Shown in pieces: positions 7,760 to 16,086 of a stretch of 64,000 nt of DNA (position 1 is the first letter of the stretch; the number at the start of each line of letters is the position of its first letter). Where the stretch lies: NCBI RefSeq assembly GCF_021462265.1, contig NZ_JAJONF010000031.1, positions 1-64,000 on the forward strand, given 5' to 3'. The notes under the pieces are model-generated. The model saw nothing but the letters and a program-made list of their open reading frames with translations, did no database searches and had not been told where the DNA came from. This stretch comes from Streptomyces shenzhenensis (GTDB taxonomy: Bacteria > Actinomycetota > Actinomycetes > Streptomycetales > Streptomycetaceae). The position numbers and the translations under genes are program-made.

Positions 7760-8150
7760 TGAGCTGCACCCCGTTTCGTGGAGTCCCTGATGCCAGGGTT
7801 ACGATCCTGGCGAAGGAGATCCACCAACACCATGCCAGCACCCCGTAAATAGCCGGACGAGCTCCGTGAGCGGGCCGTCTGCGAGGTCCGCACCACCGGC
7901 CGCCCGATCGCGCATGTCGCGAAGGACCTCGGCATCCGCAAGGAGGCCCTGCGCGGCTGGGTCCGCCAGGCCGAGGCCGACCATGGCGAGCGTGACGACC
8001 GGCTCACTACCGCCGAGCGTGACGAGCTGAAGCAACTCCGCAAGGAAGACGCCGAGTTGAAGCGGGCGAACGAGATCCTCAAAGCCGCCTCGGTGTTTTT
8101 TGCCCAGGAGATCGGCCGTCCCCGGACGAGGCCGAGCAGGTGATCGACCA
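7760..8150 (+). mobile_element. IS3-family insertion sequence remnant
   Basis: The left end resembles an IS3-family terminal repeat (TGAGCTGCACCCCGTTTCG at 7760). It is followed by an orfA-like frame and then breaks off near 8145, where recombinase copy B begins on the other strand. orfB and the right end are missing. The preceding bases (7492-7759) show no gene. Confidence 0.6.
7832..8143 (+). pseudogene. IS3 orfA transposase with in-frame nonsense codon
   Basis: Reads MPAPRK, then TAG at 7850-7852, then PDELRERAVCEVRTTGRP, IAHVAKDLGIRKEALRGWVRQAE and a leucine-zipper-like DELKQLRKEDAELKRANEILKAASVFFAQEI. This is an IS3 orfA helix-turn-helix plus dimerisation helix, about 103 codons. A tyrosine is usual where the stop occurs (RKYPDELRERAV), so a TAC to TAG change inactivated it. 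The normal downstream orfB is absent. Confidence 0.75.
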
Positions 8151-8783
8151 CTGCCTCTCCTTCAGGGTCGCCAGTCGCTCTTCCGGCTTGGCGTACTGCT
8201 CCGCGTACCGGATCGCTCCGTCGTCACCTCTGAACAGGCCCCGGTCGTAGCGATCCTTCTGCAGGTCGGCCAACGCTTCCTCGGCCTGCCTGATCTGCGG
8301 GCGGAAGTCCTCGCCCGCCTCCTGGACCATCCGCATCCCGATGGTGTCGGACTCCAGCTCAGCGAAGACGGCAATCACCTTCGCCATGGCCCGGCCCATG
8401 GACGACGTGAGGTCGAGCGGCTCCGTCGCTGACGCGAGCGCAACGCTCTGGTGCTCGGCGAGTCGCATGATCTCCGCGAAGTCGACCGTCGAGCGCGCAA
8501 GCCGGTCGATCTTGAAGAACACGATCACGTCCAGCTCGGCGAGCCTGGTCAGGATGCGCTGCAGTCCCGGCCGGTCGAGCCCTCGCGAGAAGCCTGAGAC
8601 GTCGATGTCTTCCTCGGCGGCCACGACCTCCCAGCCACGTGCCTCGCACAACGCTTCACAGGCCGCGCGCTGGCGTTCCGGCGAAGTCGTCTCGTCGGTT
8701 TCGCGCGATAGGCGAACATAGACAGCGGCGCGCATCCCCGGCGCGCTGGCCGGGACGCCCTTCCGGCGTCGGGCACGGGGCAT
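8079..8783 (-). pseudogene. Serine recombinase remnant, copy B (internal deletion)
   Basis: Starts MPRARRRKGVPASAPGMRAAVYV at 8783 and has the complete catalytic domain seen in copy A (LSRETDE nucleophile, FFKIDRLARS, AELESDTIGMR). It then jumps directly to EDFRPQIRQAEEALADLQ and YAKPEERLATLKER, which look like the far C-terminal helical part of large serine integrases. The recombinase domain and zinc ribbon, normally some 300 residues, are deleted. The reading frame finally runs into the IS3 remnant near 8150. The catalytic fold may be made but cannot bind att sites normally. It diverges from the XPB gene. Confidence 0.75.
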
Positions 8784-8862
8784 AGCCGTGCTGTGACAGG
8801 CGTTGTTTCTGTCATGAGACGACCTTATCCGCGGAGGTATGTGTGTCCTGCCTAATCGTCCA
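8342..8862. repeat. Right copy of ~520-bp direct repeat, overlapping the xpb start
   Basis: Counterpart of 3829-4352. The last 20 bases (8843-8862) are the first codons of the XPB helicase. The two copies lie 4.5 kb apart in the same orientation, as expected for accretion of two related elements at one attachment site, or for a recombination product of them. Confidence 0.7.
8793..8815. promoter_or_regulatory. Palindrome GTGACAG-N9-CTGTCAT beside recombinase copy B
   Basis: Same half-sites and nine-base spacing as at 4282-4304, between the recombinase start and the xpb ribosome site (GGAGG at 8833-8837). The xpb promoter must lie in this element-derived segment, so the site could also affect helicase expression. 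Confidence 0.5.
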
Positions 8863-10483
8863 GTCCGACAAGACGCTGCTCCTGGAAGTCGACCACGAGC
8901 GGGCCGACGACTGCCGTCGGGCGATCGCGCCCTTCGCCGAGCTGGAGCGGGCGCCGGAGCACATCCACACCTACCGGGTGACCCCGCTGGGGCTGTGGAA
9001 CGCGCGGGCGGCCGGGCACGACGCCGAGCAGGTCGTGGACGCGCTGGTCGAGTACAGCCGCTATCCGGTGCCGCACGCCCTGCTGGTCGACATCGCCGAG
9101 ACGATGGACCGGTACGGCCGGCTGACACTCAGCAAGCACCCGGCGCACGGGCTGGTGCTCACCACCACCGACCGGCCGGTCCTTGAGGAGATCCTGCGCT
9201 CCAAGCGGATCATCCCGCTGGTCGGCGCCCGGATCGACCCCGACACCGTCGCCGTGCACCCCTCCGAGCGGGGGCAGATCAAGCAGACTCTGCTGAGGCT
9301 GGGCTGGCCCGCCGAGGACCTCGCCGGGTACGTGGACGGGGAGGCCCACCCGATCGAGCTCGCCGAGGACGGCTGGGCGCTGCGGCCGTACCAGAAGCAG
9401 GCCGTGGAGAACTTCTGGCACGGCGGGAGCGGGGTCGTCGTCCTGCCGTGCGGGGCCGGGAAGACCCTGGTCGGTGCCGGGTCCATGGCGCAGGCCAAGT
9501 CGACCACGCTGATCCTGGTGACCAACACCGTCTCGGCCCGGCAGTGGAAGCACGAGCTGGTGAAGCGGACGAGTCTCACCGAGGACGAGATCGGGGAGTA
9601 CAGCGGGACGCGGAAGGAGATCCGGCCCGTCACGATCGCCACGTACCAGGTCCTCACGACCAGGCGGAAGGGCGTCTACCCGCACCTCGAGCTCTTCGAC
9701 TCCCGCGACTGGGGGCTGATCGTCTACGACGAGGTCCATCTGCTGCCGGCTCCTGTCTTCAAGTTCACCGCCGACCTGCAGGCGCGCCGGCGGCTGGGGC
9801 TGACGGCCACCCTCGTGCGGGAGGACGGCCGGGAATCGGACGTGTTCTCTCTCATCGGGCCCAAGCGGTTCGACGCTCCGTGGAAGGAGATCGAGGCGCA
9901 GGGCTACATCGCACCCGCCGACTGTGTGGAGGTGCGGGTGAACCTGACGGACTCGGAGCGGCTGGCGTACGCCACCGCCGAGACCGAGGAGAAGTACCGC
10001 TTCTGTGCGACCACCGCGACCAAGCGGAAGGTCACGGAGGCGATCGTGCGGCGCTTCGCCGGGCAGCAGATCCTCGTCATCGGTCAGTACATCGACCAGC
10101 TCGACGAGCTGGGCGAGCACCTGAACGCCCCCGTCATCAAGGGCGAGACCTCCAACGCTCAGCGCGAGAAGCTCTTCGACGCCTTCCGCGAGGGCGAGAT
10201 CAGCGTGCTGGTCGTCTCGAAGGTCGCCAACTTCTCCATCGACCTGCCGGAGGCGACGGTCGCCATCCAGGTCTCGGGTACCTTCGGCTCCCGCCAGGAG
10301 GAGGCCCAGCGCCTCGGCCGCGTCCTGCGCCCGAAGGCCGACGGGCACCAGGCCCACTTCTACTCCGTCGTCGCCCGCGACACCATCGACCAGGACTTCG
10401 CCGCCCACCGGCAGCGCTTCCTGGCGGAGCAGGGGTACGCCTACCGGATCATGGACGCGGACGAGCTCCTCGCGGAGAGCTGA
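8843..10483 (+). CDS. DNA repair helicase XPB (ERCC3-like)
   Basis: 546 residues. After an N-terminal XPB damage-recognition-like region (LIVQSDKTLLLEVDHE, SRYPVPHALLVDIAETM) comes a superfamily-2 helicase core with Walker A VLPCGAGKT near residue 205, motif II VYDEVHLLP and motif VI EAQRLGRVLRPK. It is an ATP-dependent 3'-5' helicase for nucleotide-excision-type repair. GTG 8843 follows GGAGG by five bases. Its first three residues (MSC) and its upstream region come from the integrated element, while family members elsewhere begin roughly GPLIVQSDKT. Integration thus replaced the native start but rebuilt a usable one. The 3' end overlaps the convergent GT87 gene by 43 bases. Confidence 0.92.
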   Translation: MSCLIVQSDKTLLLEVDHERADDCRRAIAPFAELERAPEHIHTYRVTPLGLWNARAAGHDAEQVVDALVEYSRYPVPHALLVDIAETMDRYGRLTLSKHPAHGLVLTTTDRPVLEEILRSKRIIPLVGARIDPDTVAVHPSERGQIKQTLLRLGWPAEDLAGYVDGEAHPIELAEDGWALRPYQKQAVENFWHGGSGVVVLPCGAGKTLVGAGSMAQAKSTTLILVTNTVSARQWKHELVKRTSLTEDEIGEYSGTRKEIRPVTIATYQVLTTRRKGVYPHLELFDSRDWGLIVYDEVHLLPAPVFKFTADLQARRRLGLTATLVREDGRESDVFSLIGPKRFDAPWKEIEAQGYIAPADCVEVRVNLTDSERLAYATAETEEKYRFCATTATKRKVTEAIVRRFAGQQILVIGQYIDQLDELGEHLNAPVIKGETSNAQREKLFDAFREGEISVLVVSKVANFSIDLPEATVAIQVSGTFGSRQEEAQRLGRVLRPKADGHQAHFYSVVARDTIDQDFAAHRQRFLAEQGYAYRIMDADELLAES

Positions 10484-11748
10484 GGGCCGTCCGGCAGGGC
10501 GGCGCCGGTCCCGTGCGGCAGGGCGGCGCCGCGCCTTCGCAGGGCGATCGCGGCGCCCGCCAGCAGCGCCAGCCCCAGGAGCGGGTACGGCGCCGCGAGC
10601 GGCTGCTGCCACCACGGCAGGTGCAGGTCGCGGTCGCCCTCGTGGGGCAGCAGCCACATCGTGCGCGCCGTGAACACGAGTGCCGCCGTGGCCGCGAGGA
10701 GCGTCCGGCCCTCGGCGAGCAGCACCGCCAGCAGCGGGACGCACCACACCCAGTGGTGGGACCAGCTGATCGGGCAGACCAGCAGAGCCGTGAACGCGGT
10801 GAGCAGGATGCCCCAGCGGTCGCGGTGGGGGGCCCGGTCGCAGCGGGCGGCACGGTCGGCCGGTGCGTCGCCGTCGTCGGATGTGTCGCGGGTGCGCGTC
10901 GCCAGCCACAGACCCGTCACCGCCACCGCGGCCGCCGGCAGGAGCCAGGCCGGGCCCGGTGCCGCGGTGCCCGTCGCTCTCGCGATCAGGCCCTGGAGCG
11001 ACTGGTTGTCGATGATCCAGGCCTTGCCGACCCGGCCGGTCTCGAACAGGCGCCGGGTCCAGAAGTCCACGGTGGCCGTGGGGAGGAGGAGGGCGCCCAG
11101 CAGAGCGGTGCCCGCGAAGGACGCCGTCGCGGTGGCTGCCTCCTTTCTGCGCGTGGTGAGGAACAGGTAGCCGATGAAGATCGCCGGAGTGAGTTTGACG
11201 CCCGCCGCGATGCCCAGGGCCACACCCTTGGCGCGGGCGCCGGGCGGGCGGGTCAGGTCCCACAGGACCAGGCAGGCGATGGCGAGGTTGACCTGGCCGA
11301 AGAGCAGCGTCTGGAAGACCGGCTCCAGCCAGAGGGCGAGCCCGGTGGCCGCGCCCAGCAGCGGGAGGGGTGCGGGGCGGCCGGCCAGGCGGGCGGAGAG
11401 GGCGACGAGCCAGGCGAGCAGGAGCGCGTTGCCCGCGAGGAACGCCGTCTTCAGGGCCGGGACGGGGATCCAGGTCGTCGGGACGAACAGGACCGCCGCG
11501 AAGGGCGGATACGTCGCCGGCAGCCGCCACTCGGTGACCGTGAAGCCGTACAGATCACCGCCGTGGACCACGGCTTCGCCCTCCGCCCGGTAGACCAGCA
11601 GGTCGGCCATCGGGGCGTGCAGCAGGAGGCAGAGGGCGGCGAAGGTGCAGAAGGAGACCGTCAGTAAGGGGAGGGACAGGCGGAGGGATGCGAGGAGGGA
11701 TGGGGAGGCGGAGGAGGCAGCGGGCGATGTCACCGTCCGGATCGGCAC
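10441..11748 (-). CDS. GT87-family polyprenol-phosphate mannosyltransferase-like membrane protein
   Basis: 435 residues with about ten hydrophobic segments, starting with LSLPLLTVSFCTFAALCLLL near residue 30. It contains motifs of the GT87 (PimE/MptB-like) family: TYPPFAAVLFVP, FGQVNLAIACLVLW, GIAAGVKLTPAIFIGYL and PISWSHHWVW. Such enzymes transfer mannose from polyprenyl-phosphate mannose to glycolipids or glycans on the outer membrane face. The acceptor is not predictable. ATG 11748 gives a short polar N terminus before the first helix. Convergent with xpb, overlapping it by 43 bases, so the 3' ends are antisense to each other. Confidence 0.85.
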   Translation of the reverse strand: MPIRTVTSPAASSASPSLLASLRLSLPLLTVSFCTFAALCLLLHAPMADLLVYRAEGEAVVHGGDLYGFTVTEWRLPATYPPFAAVLFVPTTWIPVPALKTAFLAGNALLLAWLVALSARLAGRPAPLPLLGAATGLALWLEPVFQTLLFGQVNLAIACLVLWDLTRPPGARAKGVALGIAAGVKLTPAIFIGYLFLTTRRKEAATATASFAGTALLGALLLPTATVDFWTRRLFETGRVGKAWIIDNQSLQGLIARATGTAAPGPAWLLPAAAVAVTGLWLATRTRDTSDDGDAPADRAARCDRAPHRDRWGILLTAFTALLVCPISWSHHWVWCVPLLAVLLAEGRTLLAATAALVFTARTMWLLPHEGDRDLHLPWWQQPLAAPYPLLGLALLAGAAIALRRRGAALPHGTGAALPDGPQLSARSSSASMIR

Positions 11749-11766
11749 AGTGGTGACCCTATGCCG

Positions 11767-11952
11767 TTACTTGCGGCGTATGCCCGCTTCCTCACCGTAC
11801 TCACCGAGTATCACGACGCTGAACGCCGCGCCGACGAAGACCTTGACGGCGCGCAGGGCGTCGCCCAGGCGGTGGTGGGTGTGGGCGGCCCCGTCGACGG
11901 CGGTGGCGCCCGGGGGGCGGCTGGGGGCTGGGTGGATGGTTGCTGCGCTCAT
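11767..11952 (-). CDS. Small conserved Streptomyces protein, unknown function
   Basis: 61 residues beginning MSAATIHPAPS, with a proline-rich, polar first half and a hydrophobic helix RAVKVFVGAAFSVVILGEY followed by EEAGIRRK. GC-rich third positions and the amphipathic C-terminal half favour a true gene. The ribosome site is poor (GAGG one base from ATG), so the start or a leaderless mRNA is uncertain. No function can be assigned. It lies just upstream of the GT87 gene on the same strand, 18 bases apart. Confidence 0.5.
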   Translation of the reverse strand: MSAATIHPAPSRPPGATAVDGAAHTHHRLGDALRAVKVFVGAAFSVVILGEYGEEAGIRRK

Positions 11953-12144
11953 GCCTCAATGGTGGAACTTCGGGCATAAGCAGGGCATCGGTCCACGGGT
12001 CCAATTTCCGGCATTCCCCCGTCCACCCTTCGGCGGACCCCGCCCCCCACCCCCGCCCCACCCTCCGGGTGACGCTTCCCCTAGGGGACGACCGGCCCCC
12101 TCCCCGGCCCCTCCACGGGAGACGGCCGGCCGCCGGAAAATCCA

Positions 12145-12175
12145 TTGGCCTCCGCGGCCCCTGTCTCACTAGAAT
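12145..12175 (+). promoter_or_regulatory. Putative sigma-70-type promoter of helD
   Basis: TTGGCC (12145-12150) and TAGAAT (12170-12175) are separated by 19 bases. TAGAAT is a strong vegetative -10 for Streptomyces. Transcription would begin about 120 bases before the TTG start of helD. The remaining 11953-12144 stretch is very C-rich with no gene visible. Confidence 0.45.
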
Positions 12176-12301
12176 CTCCGCTCTTGCCCGCCTCCGCCCC
12201 CCGGAGTGCCGTCGGCCGGACGGAAACCGGTCGGCTGATCGTCACCTGTGCGCCATCCACACCTGAGCGCCATCGACTCGCAGGCCTTCGGAGGCACCCC
12301 C

Positions 12302-14404
12302 TTGTCCACGCCCGCCCACGACCCGCTGGCGGACCCGCGCCCCGCCCCCGACCCCGACCCGCTCTCCCGCGAGCGCGCCCACCTCGCCCAGTCCCGCGCC
12401 GCCCTGCGCGCCATGCGTGAGGACGTCGAGTCGCTGGACATCAGTGACGTCACCGCGAACTGGGTCAACGCCGAGGTCCTCGCCCGCCAGATCGAGGAGC
12501 GCATCAAGGCGCTGGCCGACCTCAGCGACACCCCGCTGTTCTTCGGCCGCCTCGACTACCTGCACGCCCCCGGCGCCGACCGGGCCGAGGGCGCGTACGG
12601 GGAGCGCCCGCGGCCGGAGGACGCCTATCAGACGCTGCACATCGGGCGCCGGCACGTGCACGACCAGGACGGCGACCCGATGGTCATCGACTGGCGGGCG
12701 CCGGTCTCGCAGCCGTTCTACCAGGCGTCCAAGAAGGACCCGATGGGCATCGCGCTGCGCCGTCGCTTCGGTTACACCCGCGGCGACATCACGGCGTACG
12801 AGGACGAGCACCTCTCCGACCCGGCTGAAGCGGCCCGCACCAGCAAGCTGCTCCAGCAGGAGATCGAACGTCCGCGCGTCGGCCCGATGCGCGACATCGT
12901 GGCGACCATCCAGCCCGAACAGGACGAGATCGTGCGCAGCGGGCTCGGCGGGACGGTGTGCGTGCAGGGTGGCCCGGGGACCGGCAAGACGGCCGTCGGC
13001 CTGCACCGGGTCGCCTACCTTCTCTACGCCCACCGGGAGCGGCTCGCCCGCACCGGCACCCTGGTCATCGGGCCGAACCGCTCCTTCCTGCACTACATCG
13101 AGCAGGTGCTGCCCGCGCTCGGCGAGCTGACCGTGCGGCAGGCGACGGTGGACGACCTGGTGGCCCACGTCGAGCTGACGGGGACCGACGACGCCGCCGC
13201 CGCGATCGTCAAGGGCGACGCCCGGATGGCGGAGGTCCTGCGCAGGGCCGTATACGCGCACGTCACTCCGCCCACCGAGCCGGTCGTGGTCGTGCGGGGC
13301 TCCCGCCGCTGGCGCGTGGCGGCGTACGAACTGGAGGACATCGTCCGGGAACTGCTGGACCGTGGCATCCGGTACGGCGCGGCACGCGAGGCCCTGCCGC
13401 AGCGCATCGCGCACGCCGTGCTGGTCCAGATGGAGCGGTCGGGAGAGGCGCCCGACGACCGCGTGCAGGACTCGGTGGCCCGCAACGCGGCGGTGAAGGC
13501 GGCCGTCAAGCGGATCTGGCCGCCGGTCGACCCGGCGAAACTCGTCCTGCGCCTGCTCACGGACGCGGACTACCTCGCGGAACACTCCGCCGGGATCCTC
13601 GACGAGGACGAGCAGAAGACGATCGTCTGGGCGAAGCCGGTGCGCGGCGTCAAGGCGGCGAAGTGGTCGGCCGCGGACGCCGTGCTGATCGACGAGACGA
13701 TGGACCTCGTCCAGCGGACGCACTCGCTCGGCCATGTCGTCCTCGACGAGGCGCAGGATCTGTCCCCCATGCAGTACCGCGCGGTCGGCCGCCGGTGCAG
13801 CACCGGTTCGGCGACCGTTCTCGGCGACCTGGCGCAGGGCACCACGCCCTGGGCGACGCGGAGTTGGGCCGAGGCCCTGTCCCACCTCGGCAAGCCGGAC
13901 GGCGTCGTCGAGGAGCTGACGGCGGGCTTCCGCGTCCCGACCGACGTCATCACCTACGCCTCCCGGCTCCTCCCGCACATCGCCCCCGGCCTCGCCCCGG
14001 TCGCCTCGGTCCGTGAGAACCCCGGTTTCTTCGCCGTGCGTCCCGTCACGGGCACCGCCGAAGTGGTCGCCGCGTGCGAGGAGCTGCTGCGCAACGAGGG
14101 CTCGACGGGCCTGATCGCGGCGGACGCGCGCGTGCCCGCGCTCACGGCGGCGCTGACGGCGGCGGGCATCGGCCACCTGACCCCCGGCGAGGAGACCACG
14201 GCCGAGACCCGCCTCACCCTGGTCCCGGCGTCCCTGGCCAAGGGCCTGGAGTACGACTACGTGGTCCTCGACGAGCCCCAGGCCGTCGTCGACGGCGAAC
14301 CGGACGAACGCACCGGCCTGCGGCGCCTGTACGTGGCCCTCACCCGGGCGGTGTCCGGTCTGATCGTGACCCACGCGGCCCCGCTGCCGGCGCAGCTGGC
14401 CTGA
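12302..14404 (+). CDS. helD: RNA polymerase recycling ATPase HelD (superfamily-1 helicase-like)
   Basis: About 700 residues. An N-terminal coiled coil (SRERAHLAQSRAALRAMRED) inserts into the RNA polymerase secondary channel in this family. Then come DYLHAPGADRAEGAYG, VIDWRAPVSQPFY, Walker A VQGGPGTGKTAVGLHR, the HelD insertion, Walker B VVLDEAQDLSPMQY and C-terminal LVPASLAKGLEYDYVVLDEP and LYVALTRA. Actinobacterial class II HelD binds stalled RNA polymerase and strips nucleic acid from it; some homologues protect from rifamycin. TTG 12302 is preferred because GGAGG ends seven bases upstream; a start at 12248 lacks a ribosome site. I did not see a rifamycin-associated inverted repeat upstream, so this is probably the housekeeping form. 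Confidence 0.9.
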   Translation: MSTPAHDPLADPRPAPDPDPLSRERAHLAQSRAALRAMREDVESLDISDVTANWVNAEVLARQIEERIKALADLSDTPLFFGRLDYLHAPGADRAEGAYGERPRPEDAYQTLHIGRRHVHDQDGDPMVIDWRAPVSQPFYQASKKDPMGIALRRRFGYTRGDITAYEDEHLSDPAEAARTSKLLQQEIERPRVGPMRDIVATIQPEQDEIVRSGLGGTVCVQGGPGTGKTAVGLHRVAYLLYAHRERLARTGTLVIGPNRSFLHYIEQVLPALGELTVRQATVDDLVAHVELTGTDDAAAAIVKGDARMAEVLRRAVYAHVTPPTEPVVVVRGSRRWRVAAYELEDIVRELLDRGIRYGAAREALPQRIAHAVLVQMERSGEAPDDRVQDSVARNAAVKAAVKRIWPPVDPAKLVLRLLTDADYLAEHSAGILDEDEQKTIVWAKPVRGVKAAKWSAADAVLIDETMDLVQRTHSLGHVVLDEAQDLSPMQYRAVGRRCSTGSATVLGDLAQGTTPWATRSWAEALSHLGKPDGVVEELTAGFRVPTDVITYASRLLPHIAPGLAPVASVRENPGFFAVRPVTGTAEVVAACEELLRNEGSTGLIAADARVPALTAALTAAGIGHLTPGEETTAETRLTLVPASLAKGLEYDYVVLDEPQAVVDGEPDERTGLRRLYVALTRAVSGLIVTHAAPLPAQLA

Positions 14405-14453
14405 ACCGGCCGTCCTCACCGCACCGGCGGCGGCTTCGCCCGGCGGAGGAGAA

Positions 14454-14484
14454 GACCCCCCGGCCCTGCTCCCGGGCCGGGGTC
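14454..14484. terminator. Bidirectional hairpin terminator between helD and cutC
   Basis: A GC-rich inverted repeat (GACCCC.CGGCCC / GGGCCG.GGGTC) with a short loop lies between convergent helD and cutC. There is no long T run, as is usual for Streptomyces terminators. Confidence 0.6.
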
Positions 14485-14489
14485 GTGTC

Positions 14490-15200
14490 TCACCGCGGTA
14501 CCGCGTCCCCGGACCGGTCCAGCGCCCGGCGCCAGGACCGCACCGCTTCCTCCGACACCGCCCCGGCCCAGCCCCCCGGCCGCGCCGCGCCGCCGATGTG
14601 GAAGGCGTCGACGCCCGCCGCTCGCAGTTCGGCCACGTGATCGAGGCGCAGGCCGCCGCCCACCAGGAGCGTCTGCTCGTACCCCGGCTCCCCGCACCGC
14701 CCCGCCTCGGAAAGCAGCCTGGGCAGCCCCTCGTCCACGCCCTCCGCGGCGCCCGCGGTGAGGTAGGTGTCGAGGCCCGGCAGGTCGGCGAGCTGCTTGC
14801 GCAGGGCGTCCCGGTCCGCGGCCCTGTCGATGGCCCGGTGGAAGGTCCAGCGGCAGCCGTCCAGCCCGGCCACCACCCGCTCCACCGCGTCCAGGTCCAC
14901 CCCGCCGTCCGCGTCCAGGAACCCGAACACGAACTGGTCGGCCCCGGCCGCCCGCAGTTCCCCGGCCACCCCCACCAGGCGGTCGGCGTCGCCCGCCGCG
15001 AACCCGTCCGACAGCCGCAGCATCACGCGCAGGTCGATGTCCACGGCGGCCCGGATCGCGGTGAAGGTCCGGGGCGGCGGGGTCAGCCCGTCCGCCGCCA
15101 TGTCGGTGACCAGTTCGAGGCGGTCCGCGCCTCCGGCCTGGGCGGCGACCGCGTCCTCGGGGTCGAGGGCGATCACCTCCAGGACTGCACGCGTGCTCAT
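14490..15200 (-). CDS. cutC: CutC family copper homeostasis protein
   Basis: 236 residues forming the CutC TIM barrel: LEVIALDPEDAVAAQAGGADRLELV at the start (split at residues 6-30), VMLRLSDGF, FVFGFLDADGGVDLDAVERV, TFHRAIDRAADRDALRKQL, TAGAAEGVDEGLPRLL, LLVGGGLRLDHV and AFHIGGAARP. CutC was named from copper tolerance, but in several bacteria it binds no copper and its role is unsettled. ATG 15200 has AAGGGG upstream. A dre-like DasR box lies about 60 bases before the start, hinting at a link to amino-sugar control. Convergent with helD. Confidence 0.88.
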   Translation of the reverse strand: MSTRAVLEVIALDPEDAVAAQAGGADRLELVTDMAADGLTPPPRTFTAIRAAVDIDLRVMLRLSDGFAAGDADRLVGVAGELRAAGADQFVFGFLDADGGVDLDAVERVVAGLDGCRWTFHRAIDRAADRDALRKQLADLPGLDTYLTAGAAEGVDEGLPRLLSEAGRCGEPGYEQTLLVGGGLRLDHVAELRAAGVDAFHIGGAARPGGWAGAVSEEAVRSWRRALDRSGDAVPR

Positions 15201-15258
15201 AGGGCCCCTTCCGTGGTGTTCCCCGTGTACCCATGCGACCGACCACGGGATCCGCTCC

Positions 15259-15274
15259 GGAGGTCTAGTCCAAT
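15259..15274. promoter_or_regulatory. dre-like DasR box upstream of cutC
   Basis: Read on the minus strand the site is ATTGGACTAGACCTCC, sharing TGGACTAGACCT with the dre candidate at 46474-46489. The DasR consensus is a TGGTCTAGACCA-type palindrome. It sits 59-74 bases upstream of the cutC start, a sensible operator distance. Assignment rests on motif similarity only. Confidence 0.5.
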
Positions 15275-15333
15275 CAAGGGTAAGCGGGGAACGGCGGCGG
15301 CCGCGAGACCGCCCCGTCACCCACCGGCCGCAT

Positions 15334-16040
15334 TCAGCCGTAGAGGTTCAGCTCCGCCACCTCCGCCCCCATCAGCTCGTACGACGTCCCGTCCGTCGGC
15401 CGGCCGGTGTACAGCCGTACGAGCGTCGCCGCGTCCCCCAGGAAACGGGCCGGGGTCCGGGTCCCGCTCGTCTCGCCCAGGTGCAGCGTCTCGTCCACGT
15501 CGTCCAGATCGGCCTGGAGCCGCAGGTGGCCCCGCTCCCGGGTCACCCGGGCCAGGAGGGGGAGCGCGTGGGGCAGGCCCGCGCCCGTGTAGGCGCCGGG
15601 TTCCCCGAGGGCGTCGCGGACATCACCGGCGTGCACCCTCCCCCACTGCCCTAAAGGCGTGGGGGGACCCCCACCCCGAGGGCGATCCGGTCCAGCGCGC
15701 CGTCGGCCCGCCCCGCGATCACGTCCCCGGCCTCGGTCATCCCGCGCTCCAGTTCGTCGAGGACCCGGACCGTGGTCCAGTCGGCGCGCTCGGCGATGTC
15801 CCGGTCGTTCGACTCCGGCGAGAACACGCCGGGCCCGAAACGGCCCTCCACCACCCGGATCAGGGCGGACGAACAGTGCGCGAGCACGTCCCGCACCGTC
15901 CACCCCGGACAGGCGGGGGCGGGCAGCGCGAAGTCCGGGTCCGGCCGGGACCGCAGGAGCGGGAGCAGCGTGTCGCGCTCGACGGTGAGCAGACGTCCGG
16001 GCAGCAGGGGGTCGCGTGCGTCGTCAGTGGCAGCAGTCAT
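15334..16040 (-). pseudogene. Maleylpyruvate isomerase-like (DinB-fold) protein, disrupted by a small repeat
   Basis: The 5' part reads MTAATDDARDPLLPGRLLTV ... CPGWTVRDVLAHCSSALIRVVEG ... ADGALDRIALGV, an N-terminal mycothiol-dependent maleylpyruvate isomerase domain. At about 15674 the frame enters a palindromic repeat and hits a stop (GVPPRL then TAG). The natural continuation, VHAGDVRDALGEPGAYTGAGLP ... TSYELMGAEVAELNLYG, resumes in another frame and ends at 15334. Removing roughly 32 bases would restore one reading frame of about 225 codons. The gene is therefore recently inactivated, or split. Confidence 0.75.
15637..15674. repeat. Small palindromic repeat inserted in a coding region
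   Basis: Inverted arms CCCCCACTGCC and GGCGTGGGGG around a CTAAA loop, flanked by GGGGGTCCCCCC. The ends resemble the repeat at 67-100. It adds about 32 bases to the interrupted maleylpyruvate-isomerase-like gene, which marks it as an insertion. Confidence 0.65.
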
Positions 16041-16086
16041 GCGTCCACGCTAGGGCGATGTCGGTGGCGGGCGGGAGAATGGGCGC

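Noticed and set aside
1..8862. Prophage or ICE
   Set aside because: There are integrase remnants, but no phage structural, replication or conjugation genes in the visible part.
8852..11530. Minus-strand frame of ~890 codons antisense to xpb
   Set aside because: It is the mirror of GC3-rich xpb codons, has low-complexity Pro/Arg/Gly composition and crosses the real GT87 gene in another frame.
12242..14419. Minus-strand frame covering helD
   Set aside because: Compositionally a shadow; HelD motifs on the plus strand explain the region fully.
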